Shown piece after piece: positions 22,993 through 34,756 of a stretch of DNA of 64,000 bases. The notes beneath the pieces are model-generated. The model was given only the letters and a program-made list of their open reading frames with translations, made no database searches and was not told the origin of the DNA. Position 1 is the stretch's first letter, and each line of letters begins with the position of its first letter. The DNA is taken from assembly GCA_030867875.1 (NCBI GenBank), contig JAOWCC010001634.1:4077877-4141876 (forward strand), in the 5' to 3' direction. Source of the DNA: Actinernus sp. WN-2022. Its lineage: Eukaryota > Cnidaria > Anthozoa > Actiniaria > Actinernidae. Position numbers and translations under genes: made by a program.

Positions 22993-24173
22993 CCGACGGT
23001 CATTAGCGTAATGCAAATATACCAGAATGACTCGGGGATGCTTGCAAACTGTCTCGGCTCTGTTGAGTCTTGTAAATAGTACAAAATGGTGCCAAACAGT
23101 ATGATTGCCAAGAAACAGATGCAGTAAAGAAACACAATATCGACCGCACAGCGACGAAGTGTTAGCAGCAAGCAGCGAAGTCTTCTAGAGTTCCTCGTGA
23201 GTTTCAGAATTCTTAGAACTCTGAGAACCTTAAGGATTTGTAGAAATTTCGTGTCTCCTCCAAAGCTTTCGACGATAAGGGAGATGTAATACGGTAGAAC
23301 TGATAATAAGTCAATTACATTCAAAACCTCTTGGAAGAACTTCTTCTTCCTTGGACAAACGTAAAACCGTATGATTAATTCAACAGTAAACACAACAACG
23401 CAAATAGAGTCGATCGTGAAAAATATACCGTGATGCACTTCTCCGCACGTCTTTCCTTCCTCGCATTGTAGTGTTTCCAATGTGCCTATGAGTACGTTGA
23501 TGAAAATGAAAAACCCAAACACTATATGAAATATCACTCCTGCTTTTGTGGTCTTTGATGGGCCAATAGTTCTCCAAATTTTCTGTTCGAGAGTGTACTT
23601 TGGCTCACAATAAACCGGCTCGGTGTTCCTGCCATCGCATTTTATTACCTCGCCCGGGAAGACGAAATCATCGTCATCCTCGACAAGTACGGGCTTCTCC
23701 TTAGGACTCACGACTTCCCAGCAACAATGGTCCACATCGTACACAGAGAGCCCGTAAAAATTCAACTCTTCCTCAAAAGCAGCAGGGCAATCTTCCAACG
23801 AACAGTGCAACCTGTCATAGCGATAGAAATTCAAAATAAACTTAAACAGGTATGGATCCCGATCGATGAAGTATTCCTTCCTAGAATCGTCGTAAAATCT
23901 TTGAATCATTTTGCTTCCAAGGACGGTGTTCGGATAGCGTTTCAAAGTGCTTTCCCAAGTCTCAAAGCGGCTGCCACTGACATTAAATATAACTCTCCTA
24001 TCTCCAGCTGATAGTCGTGTAGTCGCAGAAGCCCTAGTTCTCGCCTCCTTGAGTTTACGAGGATCAATACGATACGATGTTTTTGTCGAGTTTAAGGTTA
24101 AATTACTGTATATACTTGCTCTGCTGAAGACAGAATTTGAGCGCACTCCGCCACTTGCTGTTGCATGAAACAT
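22993..24173 (-). CDS. Voltage-gated K+ channel (Kv2-Kv4 type), exon 1
   Basis: Encodes residues 1-393 plus two bases of the next codon. It is a pore-forming or modulatory subunit of a tetrameric plasma-membrane K+ channel. Residues ~60-152 form the T1 tetramerisation domain and carry an exact HX5CX20CC zinc site (H123, C129, C150, C151), which marks Kv2/Kv3/Kv4 and is absent from Shaker Kv1. S1 is ~211-237, S2 ~247-270, S3 ~281-301, S4 ~309-330, S5 ~343-366, pore helix ~376-390. S4 reads LQILKVLRVLRILKLTR: the first gating Arg position is Gln and the second Lys. T1 looks most like Shal (ILNFYR, ...CC), while the S6 PIPI in exon 2 looks like Shab, so the subfamily is left open. Met at 24,173 sits in ACCAATG, the first good start before T1. 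A 5' noncoding exon cannot be excluded. The phase 2 donor GTAAGT follows TVG. Confidence 0.95.
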
Positions 24174-27100
24174 TGGTAAATCATCGATAATTATTAGAAG
24201 GTAATTGAAAAAGTATGCTATTCGAAGAAAGCATACACTTTCGCCACTGAACCTCGTTCTTGCTGGAGACTAGATAAGACCTTTTGTGGCTTCTTAATTA
24301 TAACCATTTGTGAATCGTGAGATTTTGTTTTTTGCCCTGAGGCTTCCAAGACGGGCTCGAATTATAATGAACTGATGCAACTATAGTCAGATCAACTTAA
24401 TTCCATCTGTGTGTTTTTGAACGACGAGCCAAATTTAAACCCTTATCTCGGGCACATGTGTAAATAATAAAAAAAAGGAAAAAAACATCAGTCTGGTGTC
24501 ACTTTTTCGCCGTCAGGATTCTCTTCCTCCCATCGTCTAGTGTGTTAAATACTGGTTGTGTTTGCCTCTGAATCTGTGGAAATATAAGAGACCACAAAAT
24601 TAGCACCCCTTTGAAAGCGATAGAATCATGCTTTGTTCACACTAAGCAGGCTATTATTCGATGATTTTGAACACGCGTCTGTTAGCTTCATTTTCTAATC
24701 TTAGAACATCATAGTGAAGTCAAACTACTTGATTCCTTGTATCGACAGCTGCTATGGGTGAGTAATAACAGAATTAGACTTCTGCCTCGTTTTTAATCTC
24801 TTCTCTATGCCTTTTGTCCATTTGCCGATAAAGATTTCTACATTTTTTCTCCAATGCATGTTTAAAGTTTCAAACATACATTATGTTTATCTATCACAGT
24901 GTGAAGGAGTCTTAGATCGGTGGAGATGATATTGTTCTTGCAATCAAAAGACGACGCTACATTTGTTTTTCGCAGCGGTACCTAAACTAATTAAATACCC
25001 TACCGAGGCTAAATGGAACTAACGAAAAGGGCCGTAAACGAATAGATATATTCCAAAATTAGACTTCTTTGTGTACCAGTTACTTCAGTTCATAAACTTC
25101 AATCATGAAGATCTTAACAAGAAAAAGTCGGCCTTTGCCAGCTTATAAATTGTTTATTATGAATAGATTTTTATATGCTAAAAAATGAAAAGAATTGAAA
25201 TAATAGGTGAATTGATTCTTTCGTAGGGGTGAATGTGAATTAGCGTTTTTACCATCGCCCTGGAAATATATATGGAATAATACTGAAGTGGAAAAACTGT
25301 TTAACGAGGAGTGATTTTGGATTTCACGGCGTTAAGTGCTCTTTAAAGAAAATCTAATATACGCCCTACCAGATATCCCTAGGGATTCTTAGGAAAAACA
25401 TTATATATACGGCCGAACTGTTCTACCAGCATCAGTTCCGGAAGGCTTTTAGTAAGAATCACATTAAAGTCTCGGCTTATTAGTATTCAACCCTTAGGCT
25501 AGAGCCATCATAAATTTTAGTCAAGTATTAATGGTCTACCATAAGTTAGGAGTATGAATTACACAAGTGATATCCTATGGGTTATTACCGTCTTAACTGA
25601 CACAATGCAAGCACTGTATGCGGTTTGCATGGTTTTCTGCGGAGAATGACCAAATATACAATAGGTTTTGATTGAAGGAGATACCAGAAAACCGCGATAT
25701 CTTTTACGCTCTTGTCTGGAAAAGAAAAAGGAATTCAAAAATGATAACTTTTAGAATAGAAAAACTCGCAGTGTATTGTAAAAGAACCCGTAAGCTTTAT
25801 CGCCGAATAAGTTGTAAACGAATAATACACTCGTTAGACTGTCAATACTACTGATTTGGTTTTCTGTGATTTTCTGTTATGTAGATTGATTTTCAGTTCG
25901 AGTGATTGATACTGGGTACTATTGCTAAGAGACAAAGAAAACGAAAATGAAGCAAAATGATTTGTCAAATTAAAAGTTATATGCACATCAAATGAAAACT
26001 CGAAAGCCGAATACGGTTGAAACTGGACAGGCATTTGTCTTTTACCTTCTAGAGTTAGGAATCAATTAAGTGTTCAAACACGAAAGTAGAAAAACATATA
26101 TAGCTACATACATACAATGAATATGAAATATTAATTAGACAAGTGTGCTAGCGTCCCGATGTGTTTTGTTTTAAATTTAGGTTATACCTACAATGCTTTC
26201 GTATAAAGAATGTTGTATGATTATGACAGATGCCCGACAAATTGCATTTGCCTTCGCATAACGATGCTTGAGTAATAATGAAAATGTTATAGAAATGAAA
26301 ACAAGCTACCTCCGTTAAATAAGTACGCTGATTGTAACGGCGAGTCTTGGGTATTTTCTGCTTTCTAAATCGACTTTATCAGCTAGGCTTCGTGCATTTA
26401 CTTTCACTGCGGGACTTACTTCCGTTTATAATATGTAATACTAAACATGACATTATAATGCCGTCAACAAGGAATTCTTTGGCAACTTGATTATGTCTTT
26501 ATTTGTCACACTTTTCGTTTTTTTTAATAGAAATAACAGACAAACACACTTAAAATAACCGCTGATTATATGTGGATGCCTTTATACCAAATCGTGTAAA
26601 CCCACTGATTTGTTCCTTCCAAACTACATAAATACTAGACAAAATACTATCAAATACGGCGTTCTCAACTCTTTCGCTATAGAGCCTAAGTCGAAAATGT
26701 TTTCACCTGTTTTAAGATTTTTATTATTATTATTATTATTAAGATAAAAAACTCTGGATGTGATTTAGCTTACTGTTATGCCGTTACCTTTTCCCTTGTC
26801 AATACTACAGCTATTTCGAAAAAGGTTGTCCCCGACAACGGGCAAGCAACAAGCCACATTCCCAGACCAAAATGGATTGTGGCTGTAGCACAGGGAGCCC
26901 ACACAACGTGTTTGTATTTAAGTTTTTGGAAATGTATGAGGATTACCGAAAGGTTTGAAGTCGGTGGCGAAATATCGCGAAAAACATAGTATTTGAATAC
27001 GAAATAAACATGAATTTATCTTACCTGGTGTGCACCTTGTCATTCATGTGGCCTGAAACGCCCAATCTTAGTGATTTGGGAGGATTTTGCGTTGGCTGTT

Positions 27101-27242
27101 CACTGCTAGAGTCTTAAAGAAAGACAAGGGTGGAAAGACGAATTTCGACCAGTTCCAACTCCGAGGCGATTTTCACCTAGAATAGCACATCGCCCAGCTT
27201 TCAAACCCAGCATGACTAAAGATGATATATTTTCCCTTCTCG
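24174..27242. other. Upstream spacer of the Kv gene, nothing recognised
   Basis: AT-rich DNA with only short, unconvincing open frames. The Kv promoter should lie near its left edge, but I see no distinctive core element. A (TAT)n run occurs at 26,722-26,742. No inverted repeats of note. Confidence 0.5.
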
Positions 27243-27353
27243 CTATTCTTGGCTTTCACCCACGTGACCCGGCCTTGACAACGGTTGCTATCCGCCATAT
27301 TTGTGCCCCTCGACCCGTAAACAAAGACGCGAAGTGAGAGGATTTAGTCGAAT

Positions 27354-28919
27354 ATGGTTCACTGTATTATCGTTGGTTGCGGGTCGAAAAGCGGCAAACA
27401 TAAGCTATATTTTGCTTCAATACCTAAAGTAAGCACTCATCAAGGCGAAGAGCACGAGGAACGAACGAGAGAACGCAGAAGATTGTGGATTTCGGCGATC
27501 AGCCGCGGAGATACAGCTACTAAAAACATCCTCGAAAGCGAACGGGTATGTGGCCGTCACTTCGTTTCGGGGAAGCCTGCAGCTTCTTGGGATCGATATG
27601 ATGTTGACTGGGTACCCAGTCAGAACCTCGGCAAGAAAGAATATAAGGAAGCTGAGGCGAAAGAAAGTAGACAGAAAGAGACAGAAGCGAGAGCTAAGAG
27701 GACAAAAGAGCGCAAAAAGCGAATCGCAGAACAACAAGAGATAGAAGCCGTAGCGAAGAGAACGCAGTTGGATGTTGCTGGAGATCGTGTACGGGATATT
27801 GAATTCATGGACGTTGGGAATGAACCTGAAGAGGTAGAAATGGATTTGGACCCGGAGCTAGAACCCATAGAACCGAAGGACGCCGAAACGCAAACCGAGG
27901 AATTGCAGTATGTGTTTAGAAGCGTGCCAACATATCGCGACTCAAAGATCGCTGAAACACAGACTGAAGAGTTTCAGTACATGTTTAGAAATCAGACTTA
28001 TCAAGCCCCAAACAAAGAATACTTCAACTCAGACGATAAAGTTAGATTTTATACCGGTCTCCCTTCATATGAAATACTTATGGTTGTGTTTGAACATGTT
28101 GCGCCCTATGTATCTCGTCGATCTCAGTGTCTGGACAGCTTCCAGGAATTTATCATGGTTGTGATGAAACTGCGGCTAAACATGCCTTTCCAAGATCTGG
28201 CCTACCGGTTTCTAGTTTCCCTTTCTACTGTTTCAAGGATATTTACTGCCTGGATTGTAGTCTTAGATACTAGATTGTCGTGTTTTGTTACATGGCCTGA
28301 CAGAGAGAGCTTGTGGAAAACTATGCCTATGTGTTTTCAGTACACATTTGGACGGAAAGTTACTGTTATTATTGACTGCTTTGAGGTGTTTGTGGAGAAA
28401 CCTTCAAATCTAATGGCGCGTGCACAGACCTTTTCGTCATACAAGCACCATAATACGATAAAAGTGCTTATTGGCATTACACCACAAGGATCCATCTCAT
28501 TTGTATCAGAGGCTTGGGGTGGTCGCACATCTGACAAATTCCTGACAGAGAACTGTGGTTTTTTGGACAAACTGGTACCAGGGGACACAGTGATGGCTGA
28601 CAGGGGCTTTACCATTGCTGAAAGTGTTGGTTTAAAGCAAGGGAAGCTTGTTATACCAGCATTTACAAAAGGGAAAGCCCAGCTAGACCCAGTGGATGTA
28701 GAAAGGTCGAGGGGAATTGCGAATGTCAGGATTCACGTCGAAAGAGTGATTGGACTACTGCGCAGAAAGTACACTATTTTAGAAGGAATTATTCCCACAG
28801 ACTACCTAGTTTGTCGTTCAACTGGACCTGCAGAGGTACAGGTACCTATAATTGACAGAATTATAACGGTATGCTCTGCTTTTGTAAATTTTTGTCCTCC
28901 AATTGTACCATTTGATTAG
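27354..28919 (+). CDS. THAP-domain DDE transposase (ISL2EU type)
   Basis: 521 aa, uninterrupted. Residues 1-90 form a THAP zinc finger: C4, C9, W45, C66, H69 give the C2CH pattern, for binding the transposon ends. Residues ~94-135 are a charged coiled-coil ([17 protein letters not shown]). An acidic linker follows with two copies of AETQTEE(L/F)QY(V/M)FR at ~177 and ~200. Residues ~280-300 resemble a helix-turn-helix. The DDE_Tnp_4 nuclease fold follows with D341 (IIDCFEV), D416 (MADRGF) and E463 (HVERVIG) as the likely catalytic triad. The start is the first ATG, 94 bp inside the terminal repeat, with no intron needed. It lies convergent to the YqaJ gene, 1.0 kb apart. Probably cuts and pastes the element and related MITEs. 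Confidence 0.93.
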   Translation: MVHCIIVGCGSKSGKHKLYFASIPKVSTHQGEEHEERTRERRRLWISAISRGDTATKNILESERVCGRHFVSGKPAASWDRYDVDWVPSQNLGKKEYKEAEAKESRQKETEARAKRTKERKKRIAEQQEIEAVAKRTQLDVAGDRVRDIEFMDVGNEPEEVEMDLDPELEPIEPKDAETQTEELQYVFRSVPTYRDSKIAETQTEEFQYMFRNQTYQAPNKEYFNSDDKVRFYTGLPSYEILMVVFEHVAPYVSRRSQCLDSFQEFIMVVMKLRLNMPFQDLAYRFLVSLSTVSRIFTAWIVVLDTRLSCFVTWPDRESLWKTMPMCFQYTFGRKVTVIIDCFEVFVEKPSNLMARAQTFSSYKHHNTIKVLIGITPQGSISFVSEAWGGRTSDKFLTENCGFLDKLVPGDTVMADRGFTIAESVGLKQGKLVIPAFTKGKAQLDPVDVERSRGIANVRIHVERVIGLLRRKYTILEGIIPTDYLVCRSTGPAEVQVPIIDRIITVCSAFVNFCPPIVPFD

Positions 28920-29926
28920 GATTTTTTTCAATTGTTCTAGTGTTATAATATAATGTTTTATTATCCCACTAAACCTTGTATTCCAATCAGAAGTGAGAGA
29001 AATTTTCCTGATATCATGGACAGTTGCACAAGCATAACTATAACAAAAAAAGAAAAGATGGGGAAAAGTTTTGTGAAGAAACCAATGAATGGCTTCCCGG
29101 TGAAAACAAACTTCAAGTCAGTGGGATAATAATAAAATATTATAGTACAATTGATGTTCTCTTCCGATAAATATCAGGGCTTCTCAACCTTGTCTCGCCA
29201 AAATACAAACCCTGTCTTGTCAAACCTGCCCTGATATTTCACTGAAGCAAACAAAAATTGCCCAGTATGTACACTCTGATTGGTTGAAAATCCAGGGAGG
29301 TACATGGCTGGCCTATTTCATAAAAGAAATTAGCACACATTTCTCATTTTACCATAACATGATGTGAAAACTGGTTGAACGGCAAAAAACTGTGGAAATA
29401 CTCACTCCCAAAGGGGCTCGTATTCCCACATAATTAGCCATTCTCCCATGATAATTTTATGTGTGGTACCATCACATGGTACATGGAAAAATGTGTGCTA
29501 TTTCGTAAATAATAGTACAGAGAAATAGCAGCACAAGGTCTTTTTGTAGACAGACCCTGAGATCCAACTGTTAATTATAATAATAAATAATTCCACCTTC
29601 TTGCAGTAAAAAACAACTAAATAAAATAAAAATAAATGTACAATTAAAAGTAATTGTGGATTTTAGAATAAAACTATGGCTAATTCACAGGAGTACAAAA
29701 ACTTTGTTCAGATGCCTATGTAACATAGAGTGCAAACAATATATCTGTGAAACATTAGTGCCACAAAATTGCACAAATTTGTACAATTTTGTAAATAGTC
29801 AATTTCGTCTAGACAGACAAATAGGTGAAAAATCAGCTAGGCATAAACCACTAAATTGTACAAATGTGCAATTTGTATTTCACGGATATATCATTTGCAC
29901 TCTATTCGAACCATTAACTATTTATA
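28920..29926. other. Intergenic region between convergent transposon genes
   Basis: AT-rich, with ATAATAAAAT/AATAAATAAT stretches that could serve as polyadenylation signals for either gene. Contains the foldback repeat at 29,315-29,515. A 97-codon plus-strand frame (29,656-29,949) has no recognised product and overlaps the 3' end of the opposite gene. Confidence 0.5.
29315..29515. repeat. Foldback MITE inside the ISL2EU-like element
   Basis: Left AAATTAGCACACATTTCTCA and right TGTGTGCTATTTCGTAAAT are inverted copies, and the inner arms TACCATAACATGATGTG / CACATGGTAC also pair. No clear target duplication. It does not touch either coding region. Confidence 0.6.
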
Positions 29927-32680
29927 CTAAAAGATGGGGAACATGCTAATTGATCCATTTTGCAAACATTGCAATAAATGTGGGCGCATTCTAGGGATAT
30001 CAAATGTTACATGCCTTGGATCAGTTGCAAAAATTAAACACGTAGCAAATGCAATGGAAAAAACACCACAGTCGCTACCATTTCTCTGCTGCTGTACAGG
30101 TACATAGTCCAGTGAAACTAAATGTCCACCAAGCAAATCATTTGCCTGTTCTTCTATTTCCTGGCTAATAGCATCATCATAATAACTATCATAAAGGTTT
30201 ACCATGCCAGGCAAACAACCCACAGAACTGATGCAAACCCAGTGATCTGTACCAGAATGCAAAATCTGGATACATTCTGCTGAAACTACATCAAAGTTTC
30301 GCACGCGCCCTAGTGTTGGGCGCTGCAGTCCCTCAACTGATGGATTGACTTTCTGTAGTAGCACTTGTGCAGCTTGCACAATGTCACCAGAAAGCCAACC
30401 TCCAGGATCCCTGATAAGGTCATAATCAGCATCCACCAAATGTGCAAGAGTTCCAAATTTATCAATTGGTCCTGTTGTTTTGTTAGTAATGACAACATTG
30501 TCCTCATCACCGCTCGAATCACTCAACTCACCAGTAGCAGCCGACACTGTCGGTGACGCAGAAGAAGTACAAGAAGTAGATGGCTTTGTCTTTTTCCCTT
30601 TGCAGGCCTTGCATTGCCATGTTGTTTTAGAATTATTGGGCATCCTTTTCAGCCCCAAACAACTAATATGGAAGTACCGTCCATGGTCACACCCAGTATT
30701 GTGACACTCAACCAATTTGTCTCCTGGAGATGGTTTTGCATTGCAGAGACAAATATTGGTGCAGAGCATGGCAGCCTGGTTCACTAGTGCTTTCCCTTTG
30801 GCTGATGTAGCCTTCCTGGCCACACGCTTAAACTCTGGTAGCCTGCTGCAGTGGGGACAGTACCAGGTATTCTTCATTGGTACTCCACTTATTGCCAAAC
30901 ATGCCTTGTGAAATCGTCCATAAGGGCACCCTGGGTTGCTACAGGAAACATCATCTGCACTGCTCTGCTCTCTGCAAAAGCAGATGCTATCAATCCCTGG
31001 AGCCTTTATGACCACATCGCACTTTCTTGTGTACCACCGGCCCAGGATCTCAGGGAGAATGCATATTCTCCAGAACGATTGTAGTTTCACCATAACAGTA
31101 CTTGTGTGTTCCATATCAGGACTAATTCGGTCGCATAGTAAATGGGCATTGCCCTCCACATCAAATGTACAAACAACAAAGTCACAGTATTTCCTCTCTG
31201 GAAGAGTAAATAACTGTTGCTGGACTTGGTGGTAATAATTATGCGTTTTCTTCAACTTAAAGACCCCATCCACCTTTTCCAGACACGCACTCTTTTTATT
31301 GGCATACTCGTCAAAGTCATTATCGATTATAGAAACTGGACATTTGATTTCCCCGCATCCCAATCCACAACAATCGCAAGACATAAAAAAGTCAGGTGTG
31401 GCATGGATAAAAGGGTACTGCTTATTGATAAACAGGCCACATCGCTGAATCTGAAAGTTAACATGATTTCCCTTCATGTGTGCCTCATAAGCCTTAATGG
31501 CAGGTTCCTCATATTTGCACCCATGCCTTGTCGCCTTTGTGTTCACTTTGTACAAATGGGGGTAACAAATTGACTTCAGCAGTGATTGCGGCGGCTGTGC
31601 AAGGTTGCTGTGGAATACTGCGCCGCTAACAGATGCACCAATCCGTCCAGCTCGATGCCTAAAAAAGCCTGGACCCCTTGCTTGTGACCTTGTATCTTTC
31701 TCAACCGTCTCGATATCCTCATCAGAAATATTGACATGTACATCTAAACATTTGCGCAAAAGATCAGGATATTCGAGGTCTAAATTACTTGGTTCATAGA
31801 GATCCGTTAGTACTGGGACGTTGCGGCTTTTTGACACAAATTGATCGGCATGTTTCTTGACTAAACTTAACGCCACAGCCTTTGTTTTGCATTGGTTCAG
31901 CTTGTCATAAAATGTCACAATTTCCGCTGCTGAAACTTGAGGTGTCGGGGTTTGCTTTTGTGAACCAGTAGCACTAGTGGGTCGTTCTTGTGAGCTTATG
32001 CTTCCATCAAATGAATCTATTTCACTATCTATGTTTTCTTTCAGCTTTTTAGCCGAAGTAAAGTCGATGTCTTTTATCCTCGCATAAGAAACTTCGCTCA
32101 CATAAGTTGGAAGCATCCATGTACACTTTACTTGCGTGCACGCTAACTTCCTATTGATTCGTGTCCAACATTCAATGTAAAATAGAACGCTCGCAACATG
32201 CGAGCAAGATTCTGCCAACCCTGCTTTGCATCCTAAACAATGCACAGATAGAATGGTTCCATCAGTCCCGATTATTAGCCACACGTCCACAAGAGGGTCG
32301 TTCATTCGTTGTGAGTGTCTAATGCGCGCTACAACAACGTGCTTTCCGGCGATCACCTTCCCTTTTACCGAAGCCACAAAACCAGATACCACTTGATTGT
32401 ATGCTTCCAAACTCTTGTAGCTCTTGAATTGGTCATTGGTGTAATAGCTTGTTTGGAGGACCAAATAACTGAACAAATCCGACTGTTCTACTGGCGGCAA
32501 ACATTCGGGATCGAACTCATCGCTTGGGATAATGGCCGGGTCGATTCCTATCACCGAAATTTTCTCGAGATATCGCAGCTTAATGCGGCTTTCCAAGGCC
32601 AAAGCATACTTGGAGAGCACTGGTATATTCTTGCTGTGCCTTTCTAGCTCGTCTTTCTTGATTTTCTCGGACGAATTCAT
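29927..32680 (-). CDS. SWIM-YqaJ nuclease-PHD-PHD-Ulp1 protease protein
   Basis: About 917 aa from the Met at 32,680. The open frame extends upstream to 32,989, but that part lies outside the transposon end, so [10 protein letters not shown] is preferred (MDGRHV at 32,776 is possible). In order: a SWIM-like zinc finger ~148-161 (C-x2-C ... CSH); a YqaJ/lambda-exonuclease fold ~340-500 with GASVSG, YEEP, TPDF (D430) and GEIKCP (E444-x-K446), then a Gln-rich HQVQQQLF; two PHD fingers ~567-611 and ~644-693, each with the full set of Cys/His ligands; and a Ulp1/SENP-like C48 peptidase ~755-917 with H813, D831, a Gln at ~864 and C871 in GSDCG. The YqaJ part fits the accessory nuclease of ISL2EU elements. 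The PHD pair could read histone marks and the protease could cut SUMO/ubiquitin-like tags. Those roles are inferred from domains only. Confidence 0.9.
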   Translation of the reverse strand: MNSSEKIKKDELERHSKNIPVLSKYALALESRIKLRYLEKISVIGIDPAIIPSDEFDPECLPPVEQSDLFSYLVLQTSYYTNDQFKSYKSLEAYNQVVSGFVASVKGKVIAGKHVVVARIRHSQRMNDPLVDVWLIIGTDGTILSVHCLGCKAGLAESCSHVASVLFYIECWTRINRKLACTQVKCTWMLPTYVSEVSYARIKDIDFTSAKKLKENIDSEIDSFDGSISSQERPTSATGSQKQTPTPQVSAAEIVTFYDKLNQCKTKAVALSLVKKHADQFVSKSRNVPVLTDLYEPSNLDLEYPDLLRKCLDVHVNISDEDIETVEKDTRSQARGPGFFRHRAGRIGASVSGAVFHSNLAQPPQSLLKSICYPHLYKVNTKATRHGCKYEEPAIKAYEAHMKGNHVNFQIQRCGLFINKQYPFIHATPDFFMSCDCCGLGCGEIKCPVSIIDNDFDEYANKKSACLEKVDGVFKLKKTHNYYHQVQQQLFTLPERKYCDFVVCTFDVEGNAHLLCDRISPDMEHTSTVMVKLQSFWRICILPEILGRWYTRKCDVVIKAPGIDSICFCREQSSADDVSCSNPGCPYGRFHKACLAISGVPMKNTWYCPHCSRLPEFKRVARKATSAKGKALVNQAAMLCTNICLCNAKPSPGDKLVECHNTGCDHGRYFHISCLGLKRMPNNSKTTWQCKACKGKKTKPSTSCTSSASPTVSAATGELSDSSGDEDNVVITNKTTGPIDKFGTLAHLVDADYDLIRDPGGWLSGDIVQAAQVLLQKVNPSVEGLQRPTLGRVRNFDVVSAECIQILHSGTDHWVCISSVGCLPGMVNLYDSYYDDAISQEIEEQANDLLGGHLVSLDYVPVQQQRNGSDCGVFSIAFATCLIFATDPRHVTFDIPRMRPHLLQCLQNGSISMFPIF

Positions 32681-32817
32681 GCTTAATGTCGATAAAAACG
32701 GGAAAGTACTACAGAAGTGGCCTACGATCACAATAAATTTCACACTCTGAGGGGCACAAACATGGCGGCCGTCCATATTTGGAGAGGCCTGTGACGTCAC
32801 GTGAAAGCCAAGAATAG

Positions 32818-34756
32818 GCGATCGAATAGGACTGGAAATGCAGCTTTCGAAACTGTCCGAACCCGCGACACAAATTTGGTGTTCACTCCGGAAACGGTCA
32901 TGCTGTTTGCTCCGTTCTGATTGGACGCAGTTCAACAATGCTCTTTCAAAAATCCACACCGATGGTAGTTGGAATGGCGCCTGGTTCATTATATGCGTAA
33001 GCTAATGAGTAATGGTTGTCCCGCTAAAAAGATTAAATTTGAAGTGACAATGCCAAACATTCAAATTAAAATTCCAGATTCAGTTGATCGGTACGTAAAG
33101 ATATAACTAGTGACGATCTAGTGAACTATGTTTTCTACTCTAAGGAAAAGCAAAGAACATTCGATTCAGACGAAAACGCCGGTCGCAAAGAAAACAAATT
33201 AATGCATGGAGCAGTTTCCCTGCCGTTTTATGTGTCTTTGTAGACTGAATAATGATTCTAGCCTTCCAATCTATAATATACTGTACTTAATCCAAGTTCT
33301 TTAAATTCCCAGATTACACTAACACTGATTCATTTCCGTATGATTTGGGAGTTTGATTCTATGGCGATTCAGATAGTTCACTTCTGAGATCAGTTCACTC
33401 GAAAATGCGCTCAGGATCTAGGATTATGCGGTTCAGTTCTATATATAATACAGTTTTCAGTTTTCTTTATTTTATACTATTCATTTAATTATAATACAGT
33501 CGGTTCAGGTATCATTAAAATAATGGATCAAATGTCAATGCATTCCGTGGTTACAATAATTCTTTGTGCAGTAACACTGTTAGTCAGTTTGAAAGCTTCG
33601 TAAGTTCAAGTACAATCTAACAGTACGTCCAACACTACATCGCGCTATATTCAATATGCAGTCGGAGAAACCGTTAATCGCCATTATTACTTGTCGTTCA
33701 TGTTCCCCCTGTACCTGTGAACGAAGATTGAGAACCTGTAAAAGAGTGAGAACCGACTGACGTTATTTTCATTAAGCTTAAATTTATCCCTTCACCAAAC
33801 GGCCAGTTTACAGTAAATATTACGACATACGCTCGGTCTAAATGTGTCTTTAACTATTATCTTCAGTTTCTTTTGTTTTCATTAAGTCACGTGCCCTTAA
33901 CCCAGTGATCAATGGATTAGTTAATGTTTCAAAAAAGCAGGATGGAGTCACTCCTAAGTACCAAGAGAGTCTAGACGAATAGGGCATCATTTGACAGACA
34001 GGTTTATTTGAGCACATAATGAGCTGTGTCCATGGGCCGGGGAGAAACTGGTGAATGAGTAAAACATTTCACACATAGTTTAATTAGTTAGTTTAATTCA
34101 TATCTTGTAAGCGCTTAGTTGTAAGGCGCACATTAATGGTTGTAAAGCGCTATTGGGCAATTCTTTGAAAATAGCGCTATGTATAATATAAGTAAATAAA
34201 TATAATTATTGTATTACTAATACAATAATTATATAATACAATAATTATATTGCAGAATTCTATTGTCCTCGGCGACATGTACTTACGGCCGAGAGGTTAA
34301 AGTGAGGCCGGAATAATTATGACATTGCTAATTATTCTGCGGGAAAGCGATTGTGATTGGCTTTTGACAAATCGGTTTGGGAATACTCTACTCCCACATC
34401 ACATGAAACACAGGTCAATCAATGTCAACTGCTCGCTTCATGGGAATAGTGGACTCCCAAAGCTCGTCAAAGAAGGTCATCACACTAACTAACGTTGTTA
34501 TTACCGCCCTAAAGTTCAAAAGCAAAGCCTTTCGTCTGTTCGATCTTGTTATTTCCTTGGTGGGCCAATTACACAGATACAGACTTAAAACTTATCAATT
34601 CAAAGTTTAAGATACCTTGTCTTTGTAAATGTTTTGGGTTAAATCCATGATTCGAATCGCCGCTTAGTTTTCTCTGAGAAATTAAATAATCGTGTTGGTT
34701 TACTTTTTTTCCTATGAATCGTATAAAACGAAGAAAGTTATAACTTTGAGATCGCC
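32818..34756. other. Spacer, nothing recognised
   Basis: AT-rich. An A/T palindromic cluster of CAATAATTAT units lies at 34,196-34,255. Short frames (for example 34,422-34,610 +) have no recognised product. Confidence 0.5.

Larger units (their letters stand above)
27243..32817. mobile_element. Autonomous ISL2EU-like DNA transposon, 5,575 bp
   Basis: Both ends begin CTATTCTTGGCTTTCAC (left 27,243-27,259, right the exact inverse at 32,801-32,817). Pairing continues with CACGTGAC and a TTTGTGCCCCT block, giving imperfect terminal inverted repeats of about 75 bp. Inside are two convergent, uninterrupted genes: a THAP plus DDE transposase and a YqaJ-type nuclease protein. That pairing is the signature of ISL2EU elements in the PIF/Harbinger-ISL2EU-Spy group. 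Flanks are CG on the left and GC on the right, so no target duplication is evident. A 200 bp foldback repeat sits between the genes. Intact frames and the 17/17 terminal match suggest fairly recent activity. Confidence 0.88.

Noticed and set aside
23727..24168. Plus-strand frames of 94 and 73 codons
   Set aside because: Shadows of Kv exon 1 on the other strand.
27417..28615. Several frames opposite or overlapping the transposase
   Set aside because: Shadows of the transposase gene, lacking domains of their own.
32681..32989. Longer N-terminus of the YqaJ protein (up to 103 extra residues)
   Set aside because: Most of this stretch lies in the terminal repeat or outside the transposon end at 32,817, so it is unlikely to be part of the element's own gene.
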